Source: Quercus robur
Taxonomy: Eukaryota > Streptophyta > Magnoliopsida > Fagales > Fagaceae
Assembly (NCBI RefSeq): GCF_932294415.1
Contig: NC_065535.1
Location: 26,506,782 to 26,570,781 of the forward strand
Reading direction: 5' to 3'
DNA length: 64,000 nucleotides
Made by a program: the position numbers and the translations under genes. Below are positions 25,533 to 37,585 of the stretch, in pieces; position 1 is the first letter of the stretch, and each line of letters starts with the position of its first letter. The notes below the pieces were generated by a model that saw only the letters and a program-made list of their open reading frames with translations, ran no database searches and was not told where the DNA came from.

Positions 25533-26417
25533 TCATTTTATCCATAGAATGGATTCCTCTTTGCCAAAGAGTTGACTAATGTAAGCATCAAGGTGGCTTT
25601 TAAAAGCCTCATTTTCTAAAACAAGATTATTTTTTGAAACAAGGTTGGCATCAACAGAGTCACTTTCGGAAATAAAGTTGGCATAATGGCTCATATAAAC
25701 TTCATTTTGTGCAGTAAGGTTAACAAGGTGGATTTCAAGTGCTTGGAGGGTTCTCAAGAAGAGGTTGCAGTGGTTTCTAATAAAAGTAGCTTGAAGGTTA
25801 TCAAGAATAAATTTGATAGAATCTAGTAGTTCAAAATAAGTTCCATTGTGGAATTGTAACCTTTTAGACAAAACTTCTTGTAAAGCAATTATCATATCAC
25901 CACTGGAATATGTCACCTCTGTGGGGACAAATTCCTGAAGGGATGTTGATCCTCTAGATTTTACTCCAGAAGATGTGCCTTCATGCATTACAAAAGGTTG
26001 TCCCGCTGGGAGCCTTTTGTCTTGAGAATAGCCTTGTGCTGGTGCTTTTCCCTTGTTCCTCTTCTCTGCCAAAGAAGTCATAATAATCCACTTACAAGTG
26101 GTATAAATATTATTATTATTCCACTTATTAGTGGTACTTATCCACATAACATGCGCCGATTCCTGCGAAGAAATATTGATAATGTTAGAACAATCAATAG
26201 TAGTTAATATTTTGGTGCTATGAGTATTACCTTTAGCAATATCTATGAAACCTTGGCAATATCCTACCATTAGGTTTTGAATAAGCACATTAATAGGGAA
26301 GGTTTCAACATAAGACAGATTATCAATGTGTATTTTCTTATGGCAAAAGGCATTAGGAGCATCATAGCAAACATCATCAATCAGAATTTTCTGAAAATTA
26401 TTAATTTTTAATTGCAA
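25533..26417 (-). pseudogene. Retroelement or pararetrovirus-like coding remnant, part 2
   Basis: A 294-residue open frame on the minus strand. It is rich in Asn and Ile, with a small basic low-complexity linker near residues 118-150 and a coiled-coil-like C-terminal third. It resembles the structural (gag or movement/coat-like) part of plant pararetroviruses or related retroelements by overall character only. I could not identify a diagnostic catalytic motif. The same frame continues upstream of the first Met without a stop to about 26450, so the true start is unknown. No protease, reverse transcriptase or RNase H is found beside it. Confidence 0.45.
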
Positions 26418-26465
26418 TAATTTATCATAAAGTTGTTCAGCAATTTTCTTGTGTCTAACTGTAGC

Positions 26466-26940
26466 CTAAATCAGGTTTAAAGCGTAATCAGTATCAATTT
26501 CAAGATTTTTATCAATTTTTAACATTATCAATTCTTGTTTGAGATTATTGTTATCACTTTTAATGCTTTTAAATTCATGTTTTAATTCATTTATCTCTTG
26601 TTTAACAACATTAATTTCATTTTGAAGATCATTAACAGTCAATTCTTTGAATTTCTTTTTATTAAATCTCTCCAAAGTTTCTTCAAAACTTATAGTTGAT
26701 TTTAGTTTTTTACCAGTTTCATCTTTTATCAAATTTTTCTTAAACTTATCCAAATATTCTTTTTGTAATTCAGGATTTTGAATTTGATTTATCAGTTGAA
26801 TTATTAATTTTTCATTCTCTTCACTCTTAGTGAGTATTAACAGATTTAATAACATTACAACAGGAATCTTTACAACCAATTTTAATATTAGGTGAATCAG
26901 AAGAATCAGAATCAGATTGATAGCAAGAATCAGATGTAAA
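26466..26940 (-). pseudogene. Retroelement or pararetrovirus-like coding remnant, part 1
   Basis: A 137-codon frame (26879-26466) encodes a Lys/Glu/Asn-rich coiled coil. Upstream, a Ser/Asp-rich stretch with a small Cys cluster (26940-26845) lies in another frame, so a frameshift separates them. The make-up resembles the region before the protease in plant retroelement or caulimovirid polyproteins (inference). Its left neighbour copy of the 1-kb repeat starts within 10-20 bp of the end. Confidence 0.45.
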
Positions 26941-26947
26941 TCCGTAG

Positions 26948-27968
26948 TAGATGTTCTATAAAAATGTCATTTTGACACACCACAAAGCCTACTTTATTAT
27001 TTTACCACATCATTTTACAACATCTCATTTATCAGATGTTTTATCATTCAATTCTATACATTAAAATAATATTTACAACACATTAAAATAATATATTAAA
27101 CTACTTCCCCATCATCATCATCATCAACAATAGTGGCACAACCACCTCGGCTGCAACAATGCTAACAGCCACCACCGGCACAAACCCACATCTACCAACA
27201 CCACCTTATAAAAAATAAAAAATAAAAAACAACCAGAAAAATTATTGCGGCCACAACCACCAGGAAAAAAAAAAAATCAAAACACAACCGCTGCCACCCA
27301 CCGACCCACTGCATCCCACACACCCACCCATTGCCGCTGCCAACCCACCCACTGCCGACCCATCCTTTAGAACCCATTCACAGGCCGGTCTTCCCACCAC
27401 CATATTTGCACAACAGAACCCACCACCACCGATTCGCCCATCACCAGCCGACCCACCCACCCACAGGCCGACCCACCCACCATTGAATCTAACCATCACA
27501 ACCCATCACCAGTGATCCGCTAATCACCATCTCAACCCACCCACTGCCGAACCGGGTATCAAATCATTGCAAAAAAAAAAAAAAAAAAAAAAACCACAGC
27601 GACAGAGATCGGAGTGAAAGAAGAAAAGAGTGAGAAGAAAAAACCGAGGGTGATGTCTGAGAGGAAGAGAGAAAAACAACGAGATTGAGAAGAAAAAAGA
27701 GTGAAAGAAGAAAAGAATGGAGAGGCTTGATGTCTGAGGAAGAACGAGAGAGAAGAGAAATAAATAAAGTGAAAAGAGAATAAAAAAATATTAAATCGTT
27801 ATACCATTTATGTCCGTACCGTGTCAAAATTGAAAGGATATTGTAGCATGTTGCAAAAATTTGACACATTTAACACGTCTGATAAAACTCCGTTTTTTGT
27901 TTTTGGTGTGCCAAATGCCAAATATTATAGCATTTAGCACAAATACCACATCTGCTATGGATACTCTT
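26948..27968. mobile_element. ~1-kb non-coding repeat, copy 2
   Basis: Same order of blocks as 23518-24545, more diverged, same orientation. The two copies bracket the retroelement remnant at 24546-26940. Confidence 0.7.
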
Positions 27969-28615
27969 AGCAAATTAAACTATAGCATAAACTAAAGACA
28001 ATGAGCTTCCTTCATCTTTGTTGGGGATTGCTACTAGAACTAAAGTATTTCGATGATGGTGGAGAATTTATTGGAGTCTATTTGTATTGATGATGATGGC
28101 ATTGTCAATAATGATGATTTGTGGGATGAGGATCATTTTCCTTGTATTTGGATTTAGTGTAATAGTTAGGGCTATTTTACTATTCAATTACTCTTTAATT
28201 TGAGAGAGAAAAGTTAAAAATGTAAAAAATAAAAATAAAATAGGTAAAGATGAAAAGGTAAATAATTAAATGGATTAAAAAATTTGTATCTAAGGTTTGA
28301 GATTAAAAGTGAATTTTGTCACTTGTAATCTTTGCCCTTAAAAAACCGTTGTGCGGTGAAATAACTCTAAATCCATTTTCTCATACTGAGCTTAGGTTAG
28401 TGTGTTATTATTGTAGTATCATTGGTTTTCATATGTAGTGTTGTGAATGTATCATTTTGCATCAAAATTAAAATTAAAAAAAAAATCAAAATCAAAATAG
28501 ACACTTGGCATCAAATTAGACTACTATTAGAAGCTAATTTGGATTGGATTTGAAGTATTATTATGCTTCTTACTATTAGTATACATGTGCAATGCACAAA
28601 TTAATTAAAAATTTT
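27969..28615. other. Intergenic, nothing recognised
   Basis: AT-rich sequence with short unreadable frames only. Confidence 0.4.
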
Positions 28616-28625
28616 ATGTAAAATA

Positions 28626-28729
28626 CCACCGGGTCTACTGGCCCAAGTGGTATCTAGTCATCGAAGTGACTTCAAGCTCAGGGGTTCTAGTCCCTGCATA
28701 AACACTTACCTAGCAAAAAAAAAAAAAAA
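28626..28729 (+). mobile_element. Short tRNA-derived SINE with perfect TSD
   Basis: A box (TGGCCCAAGTGG, 28639-28650), B box (GGTTCTAGTCC, 28683-28693) and a 3' A-run are present. The 10-bp direct repeat ATGTAAAATA at 28616-28625 and 28730-28739 is a perfect target-site duplication. At about 104 bp it is short even for a SINE. Confidence 0.88.
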
Positions 28730-29165
28730 ATGTAAAATAAACAATTAGTGAGCTACTTGAATTTATAAATTAGCTATCATATTACATAGCTACATTGAGC
28801 CACTTGACATAGGGACAATAACGCTCTGTTTGTTTCAGCATAAATGTTTTCTGGAAAATTGTTCATTTTCTAAAGAGCATTTTCTAGAAAACTGTATCAT
28901 TTTCCATTGTTTGGTATCGACCTTGAAAATGAATTAAAGAATGTTTTCTGGTGTTTGGTATGCAAGTTTTTATTTTTATTTTTTATATTTCTTGTGTAAT
29001 TTGAAACATGTGTATTATGTAAAGCAACTAATGTAATCAATATATATATATATATATAATTTGGTTTTCATACTAAAATTTTGACAATAGATACAATCAA
29101 AATTAGTTGTCAAATTTTCATGATCTCTACCACTCATTTTGCTCATATATATGGATAGTAACGTT

Positions 29166-29935
29166 TGTAAGGACTGAAATTGGATTGGTCCCAAAACCGG
29201 ATTGGGCTCAAACGCTAACGGCCCAAATAATAAATTTGTAGAGCGTGGGCAGAAGAACTAGATCTATCCTAGAAGAAAAATGATAAGATTTAACATTTCA
29301 AGACGGTTTGACACAAGTACCATAAGAAATCTATCTTTGCCATAGCTTAAGTAATTTGTTTCATATGGTTTTCTTCAAAATAAAATTGTACAAGAGTTCC
29401 AATCCCTTCTCTCAGTGCATTTTTTACATGTTATATACTGCAATCTTGGTGTCATCCTTACCACACACGTGTAAGTTAGATTCAGGGGATTCATTCTTGT
29501 CCCATCCAACACTTCCTAGAACCATCAACCAGTAGCTGTAAGGCTGCTTGATCACTGTTTAGGCATCACTTCCACATTAATGCGACCACAGAGTTGGTTG
29601 AGAGGCAATTAATGCGGAGGTAGCAGCTTTTGAAGATATTTGCCTACCTTTTTATTCTTATCCCTGGTCCAATGTCCTACCCTTACTTGTGATGTAACCC
29701 TGAAGTAAGTCTGCGATGATAAGGCACTCAGATTCACCTCGGACACATGTTGCCGAGAAGGTTTTTGCCCTCGGACAGTTATTGGGCCCTATCTCACATT
29801 GTCTCTACTCCTCTCTCCATTTCATTCCCCTTATGACCTATTTGGGCCTCCTTGGATGGTCTAACATCCTATGATTGGGCCATAGGCCCAATTAATACTG
29901 CTTTAACAATACTTCCTAATTAATTGGTCCCCACA
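29166..29935. mobile_element. Solo LTR, family A copy 2
   Basis: Starts TGTAAGGAC and ends GGTCCCCACA; 770 bp. Flanks ACGTT (29161-29165) and ACGTC (29936-29940) differ at one base and are the likely 5-bp target duplication. It shares the ctcggac and ggcccaatt phrases of the family. Confidence 0.8.
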
Positions 29936-30604
29936 ACGTCCATACATACACACATACATATATATATATATATATATCAACCATTTGTCTATATACATAA
30001 AATTGACATAGGAGTACATATTTAATAAGTACAAATAACAATAATTTTTAATTGTCTATTCTTTTTGCTGGTACACTAACTGTCTACTATAGTCAACCAC
30101 ATCTTTAATATTACCCGAAATTATGTATTTATATAATGTATCTACATAATATATTATCACTGCATAGTATTTGCATAATGTATCTACCAACAAATACAAT
30201 TCTCCTTAACAATTATCATTTATTATATAACAATATTATTAATTTACTGTAAAGATTATCCTATGTAAAAGCAATTTAGAGCCGTATAGGCACTATGTTT
30301 AAAATTTTTGTCTTTTACTTCATTCATTCTTTCTTCTTATTTTTTTATATATTTTTAGCACTTTTATGTACAAAAAAAAAACTACCTGCAATCCATCAAA
30401 CCAAAAATTTCTTAGAGAAAAAAATAAAATCAAGTTTGAAATTCAAAGTAAAGAATTGGGATTTTGGTAGAGAAGAATGAAATAATTACCGCTGCAAATA
30501 TGTTTTCCTTTGCAAGTTGGTAGAGAGGAATGAAATAATTATTGAGTAATGAGGGGAAAAAGAAAAATCTAATCAGAGAACTATGTTATAAAGGGGAAGA
30601 GAAA

Positions 30605-30607
<3 letters not shown>

Positions 30608-30636
<29 letters not shown>
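30608..30636. repeat. (GA)n microsatellite
   Basis: Uninterrupted GA run of about 29 bp. Confidence 0.9.
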
Positions 30637-30639
<3 letters not shown>

Positions 30640-31109
30640 ATAGAAGAGGGGAGACCAGAATTAGTGACAGTGAGGGTGTGAGGAAAGAAAAAGAAAAGGG
30701 AAGAGAGAAAGAGTGAGAGAGTGTACCACGAGAGAGAGATTGTTTTCCATTTTTTTTTTTTTTTTGGGAAAACAACCTATAGAAAATAAGCTTTATTTTT
30801 ATTAAGATTTTTCATTGACTAAAGATAGTTTTCTGTTGACCAGTTTTTTTTTTGTGTTACCAAACACTGGAAAATGTGGAAAACTATCTTTACAGAAAGT
30901 TTTCCAACGAAACAAACAGAACGTAAGTAGTGGGGTTTCCAGGCATGAGATCTCTTATTGAGTACAAAAACCTTTACTAGTTTGTTTGTTTGTTTGTTTT
31001 TTTTTTTTTTTTTTTGAGAAACAAACACACACAAAAGGGAGAGGAAAATAGAACCTTTACTAGTTATTTATTTATTTTGGGTGAGATAAATGAGATTTAC
31101 ATATCTAAT

Positions 31110-31886
31110 TGTAGGGATAAAGGCCCAAAATCATATATTGGGCATTGGGCTTTGTTCAAGGACCTTGAATGGTTTGAGGGGGGACAAATAGTTATGAGGG
31201 GTTTCAATTTAAAGTCTTATGAGTAAGGAATGAATGGAAGGTGGTCCGAGGAGGAACTCTTCCTCGAATATGATGAATGCAGCTTAAATATATATTTCAG
31301 CAATTAGAGTGACCCTCCAAGAAGCTTTAGTGATAGAGGCGTGCCTCATGAACATACGAGAAGGAAGGAAACCCAAAAATATCCACGGGAAAGCTACTAC
31401 CACTGCATTAAATGCATTGTAACTACTTTTCTGCCCGCATTTATGTAGAGAAGACCCCTGAACAGTGCTGTTTTGGTTACCACCACTCATAGGAAGCCAA
31501 AGAGAGTGTCTGATGGGACAAACACTTAAGTAAGGACTCAAATGATCAACAAGTGTAGGATCAAGATGATCTCAAGGTAGTTTTATAATGTGAGAGACCC
31601 TCTATGAGAAAATGATCGGAAAATTCATCAGAGAGAACATTGTAACAATCTAAATTGCACTTACACCAAATTGTGATCAATTTATAAAAGTGAGACCTCC
31701 TTGGACTGTAAGTCCATTGATATCAGAATCTCTTATTTGTGTTTGATTGTCATTTAATTCAGTACTAGCCGTTGTCCAACTCACTAAGACCTAGTTCTTT
31801 GACCCACTCTTTACAAATTCATTGTATTAGACTCATTGAATCAAGATCATACAACTTGGACTTGGGCTGTGAAATGGGTCCTTACA
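31110..31886. mobile_element. Solo LTR, family A copy 3
   Basis: Starts TGTAGGGATAAAGGCCC and ends GGGTCCTTACA; 777 bp. Flanks CTAAT (31105-31109) and CTAAC (31887-31891) differ at one base. It carries the same gtccgaggaggaactc-type phrase as copy 1. Its right end is about 355 bp from the eL15 start codon. Confidence 0.82.
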
Positions 31887-32046
31887 CTAACTTTTATTAT
31901 ATAGTTTCTCTCTTAAAAAAAAAAAAAAAAAAACTGTTATTCTATAGTTTAATATGTTAAGTTTTGTTCCCATAAAAAAAAAAAAAAAAAAGTTTTGTAT
32001 TTTGTACTTTTGTTGGGTACGTGGTGCTTGGAAACATTGATGAGGC

Positions 32047-32155
32047 AGCCCATCCTCCAAAGCCCATTAAGCCCAACAGCCTTTTAGAGTATAGACAGAA
32101 AAGGAGAGGGCATTTTGGTGATTCAGACACGATAAATTACTCTCTAAAACCCTAG
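32047..32155 (+). promoter_or_regulatory. Site II elements and telo-box of the eL15 promoter
   Basis: Three AGCCCA motifs (32047-32052, 32061-32066, 32070-32075; TGGGCT on the other strand) match site II elements bound by TCP factors. A telo-box AAACCCTAG lies at 32147-32155. This pairing is the hallmark of plant ribosomal-protein promoters and supports growth-linked expression. A pyrimidine-rich 5' UTR start (cttctctctttc, about 32161) follows. Confidence 0.85.
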
Positions 32156-32240
32156 TATAGCTTCTCTCTTTCATTCATTCTCTCAGCCGAAACCATACAC
32201 AGAGCGAGAGAGAGGCTGTTTGAGAGAAGAGAGAATAATA

Positions 32241-34188
<1,948 letters not shown>

Positions 34189-34790
34189 TTTGCAAGATAT
34201 TATTGGTGTTTTTATTATTGTCACAGTTCTACCTGTTATAAGATTTTAGCTTTAAGAAACTTAAGTGTTCTGAATTATTTTTGTGATTCAGATTGTTAAC
34301 TTGGTTGTTGGTCATGCCCGGACAGTTTTTGTGATTGTTAAATCAGTTTTGGATGTTTTGAGTTTTTGTGCTTGCTGTATCAGTTTTGGATGTTTCATCA
34401 CATAAATGCGTTTCTAGTTCGCACTCTTCGTGTTATTGAACTTCAACTGTGTTTGTTTGATGATTAACGAAATTCTTCATGCTCCAGCTCGACTGCTCTT
34501 TTTATGCAGATTGGCTGAACGGGTGAAGCACATTTCCCTGATCACATCTTAACATCTTCGATTTGGACCCATACCTTATTTGTTGCCAAGTGTCAACGAA
34601 GTTTGACGAAGGTCAAATGATGTAGGATTGATGTGAACAAGATGTCATCTAAAAGTGCATAAGATAGGCTTCAATTTGAAATGTCCTATACAAGAAAATT
34701 CCAAATGAACAACTCGAACTCGCTAAAATATGACTAGTTTCAAATGTGAACGAGAATAGCTTATTGGCTAGAAGAATCATAATTTAGACT
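34189..34790. other. eL15 3' UTR and flank
   Basis: The first few hundred bases after the stop are likely 3' UTR. No further gene seen. Confidence 0.5.
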
Positions 34791-34797
34791 GGTAGAC

Positions 34798-34976
34798 CCT
34801 TATGAGATTACTCAATAACATTGGCTAGGCATATAGCACGTTAAAGTTAAGAGTAATCAACCAACTCAATCTTTTCCTTGATAGTATGGAAGAAATCCAA
34901 CCCTTATGAGATTACTCAACAACAATGGCTAGGCATATGGCAGGCTAAAGTGAAGAGTAATCAACCAACTCAAATT
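34798..34976. repeat. ~104-bp tandem duplication
   Basis: Both copies contain cccttatgagattactcaa, ggctaggcatatRgca and gagtaatcaaccaactcaa. Copy 1 is about 34798-34876, copy 2 about 34902-34976. Confidence 0.88.
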
Positions 34977-35559
34977 TTTATTTTTATTTTTTATTTTTTG
35001 TAAGGATTGCTCGTTAGTTGATTATGACAATTGCCATTACTTGAAAGCCCCTTCCCATCAATTGATACTAGTTATTATCATTTGGTTTCTCATGACTTGA
35101 TTTGTCCAATGACAAATGCGAAATGAAAGAAGGATTTTCCTATCGGCAATTAGATCCTATCGTGTGTCTACCTTCTTTTTGCAAAAATGGAGAGATGAGC
35201 TTTCTGATTTGTTTGTTCAACTTGTTTTCTCATTGTAGGTAGAGAGATAGTTGAAGGGGGAGATTTGGAGAGAGAGAGGATTTTATACAAGGAGAGGAAT
35301 AGTGAACTAGGTCAACTTAACAAAGGTTGTTTTTATTTTGTTTATTTTTTATTTTTTTTAATTTTTTATGAGAAGCTTGTAACTTTTATTCTGTAGAAGG
35401 TAAATTACAATACGTCTTGAATCCAACTAATTCAATCATGCTTGGATTTTCCTTTGAACAAGTTACAAAAAAGCTACGAATCCCTCTTGCAATTAAGCAA
35501 GCATATGTGCAGGTTAATTTGCTTGGTGTTGTTCATTGTAGAGCTCACCAATTGAAAAC
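34977..35559. other. Intergenic, nothing recognised
   Basis: No gene signal. A short TTTTTATTTT-rich patch separates the tandem duplication from the LINE remnant. Confidence 0.4.
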
Positions 35560-36245
35560 AGTTGAGCTGATGTTTAATTCCTTGAATTAAATTGACAATG
35601 AATATGGGAGGGTCGGAATGGTCTGTGAGTGTATCTTATACAATTTTTGAATCGCATTCAAATACAATGTCATGGAGTCCAACATCCCTTGCAAACAGTG
35701 CCATCAATGGTGCATTCTAATGGTCCCAATGGTGCAGAAATTTTCTTGCTTAATGCAGCAATTAATGCACTTGTATGGTCCCTGGCAACAATGCCAACAC
35801 CAGCCTCCTTTGTGCTTGAGAAAACAGTGCCATCAATGTTAACCTCGTACTAAGGAGGCTCCAGTGGTGACCATCTCGATTGCTCTTCCTCTCTGACCTG
35901 TGAGTGCTTCAGATTTGCAGTTTGGAATTCATCAATGTAGTCCTGTGCCCTCTTCACAATGTCACTACCAAATGCCCCGCGCAATGGTGATGATTACAAG
36001 TGCCAGTCCATCTTCATCCATCTGTTGGTTGTATTTTAAATACCACAGCAAGTCCATAAATTCCTGGAGGTGGGAGGTTTTGTTGTAGCGCATCTACACT
36101 CGATTTTTTCCATACTTTACCAGCTATTGTGCAATCCCAGAAGACATGGCCAGAGGTTTCTGAAGCTTTGTCCACTCACGCATCACAGATTGCAGATATG
36201 GTTGTCAATAACCTTCTGCCAAAAAGATTAGCCTTCGTGGGGGAG
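35560..36245 (-). pseudogene. LINE ORF2 3' remnant: zf-RVT and RNase H
   Basis: Translated on the minus strand with frame changes, the upper part (about 36245-36060) gives a zinc-binding reverse-transcriptase tail (pattern ICNLCDA ... GHVFWDC). The lower part (about 35860-35600) gives an RNase H-like fold (VNIDGTVFSSTKEAGVGIVA, then FECDSKIV). Stops and frameshifts interrupt it, and the reverse transcriptase core is missing. It is a degraded non-LTR retrotransposon fragment. Confidence 0.7.
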
Positions 36246-37585
36246 AATGTTTTTACACGCGAATGACTTTGTTTTAATAAGTAATTAAGAATCACAATCC
36301 CAAATGACACACTATTTATTTTAAGAGAAATGATATATTTACAAAATTTTTACAACAAATCCTAAGTGACAGGTTGTTACTGATTGTTATTGCAAGGGCA
36401 AAAAAGTAATCTTAGTGTTAGTTTCAAATTTGAACTAATAATAACTAACCACCTGTAATTTGTTATAAAAATATTGTAAAAATGTTGTAGACCATCTCTC
36501 TTATTTTAAGGCGTGTCATCTAGCAATAGGAGGAAATTCCTCCAAACTAGTACCGCTAAAATGCTGACCAGGAAAATAATTTCCACTCCATTGTTTTATC
36601 CTATTTTTTTCCAAAATATAATACTTCTTTTGACTTATAATGCATGGTCAAAGGGATTGCCCAAAACTGATGCATTTGGTGAGAGTTTTCGAGTATAAGA
36701 AACATTGATTTTTTTTTTTTTCCTTTTTTGGGAGGAAAAAAAAAAAAAAATACCTGTTAGATCTTGAAGAAAAATGCTCAAGGGGTCAACTCTAATAGTA
36801 AATTGGTTCAAGCTAGAACTGCAGGTTCGTAACCATCAGCCCAGCACAGCACACACAAGGAAATTAGTACCAATGCCCAACATTTTTAAGAGTTTGGAAA
36901 GAATGGAACCCAGCCATTTCCTTTTGACAGACAATTTCTAGCATTTTTCAAAGGAGGTTCTACCGAAGAAGATGAAAAGCTCAATCTACAATAGTGACAT
37001 TGCAACGATTGAGCAAATATCACCATCTCAACGAGCTCCATTTGAGCATGATCGCCTTTAGGTCTCTTTAGCATGGCTCAAAATATTATGTCCAAGGATA
37101 CTTTCTCAAAAGATTTCAACAACTAATCAGATGGCTAATCCAGCGGATAGTAAGAAAGGAAAATTAAGTAAAAGATGGAATCTCAAACAGCTACTCCATT
37201 CCGACATTACCACACAATTTTGTGTTAAGTCATTTCTTTTTTAGATTTGCCTAGCAATCAAATGGCACATTTACTACTTGTGAAGTTAATAAAAATCTCA
37301 CAAGTCATAATACAAAAGACCTTCCGGATAATCTATCAATTTAAGATTCAAACCACCATTCAATTCAATTCAATTAAAATGTTTCATTGAGGTTGCAAGC
37401 TTACATGAATCTAGAGAACATCCCATTCCTCCCAAGAAGCATTATTGCAGATCAGCTAAGTAGCAAGGGAGTCTCTGTACAGTATACCATACCCTAAAAC
37501 CAAGCTGATCACTTGCAACAGTTTGGGGTAGTGGTCAACTGGCTATATAACAAGGGGATGACGAGAGGTGTGATAAACATATCAG
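36246..37585. other. Intergenic, 3' side of RanBPM-like gene
   Basis: 36797-36840 carries a tRNA-like ggttcgtaacc motif that could be a SINE B box, but I could not define ends. Sequence just above 37200 may be 3' UTR of the minus-strand gene. No other gene seen. Confidence 0.4.

Larger units (their letters stand above)
28826..30926. mobile_element. hAT-like non-autonomous element, interrupted by solo LTR
   Basis: The ends CGCTCTGTTTGTTTCAGCAT (28828-28847) and the complement of GAAACAAACAGAACG (about 30910-30924) are inverted repeats, with further gttttctgRaaaa homology inside. No transposase frame is present. The solo LTR at 29166-29935 lies within it. No convincing 8-bp duplication was found. 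Confidence 0.6.
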
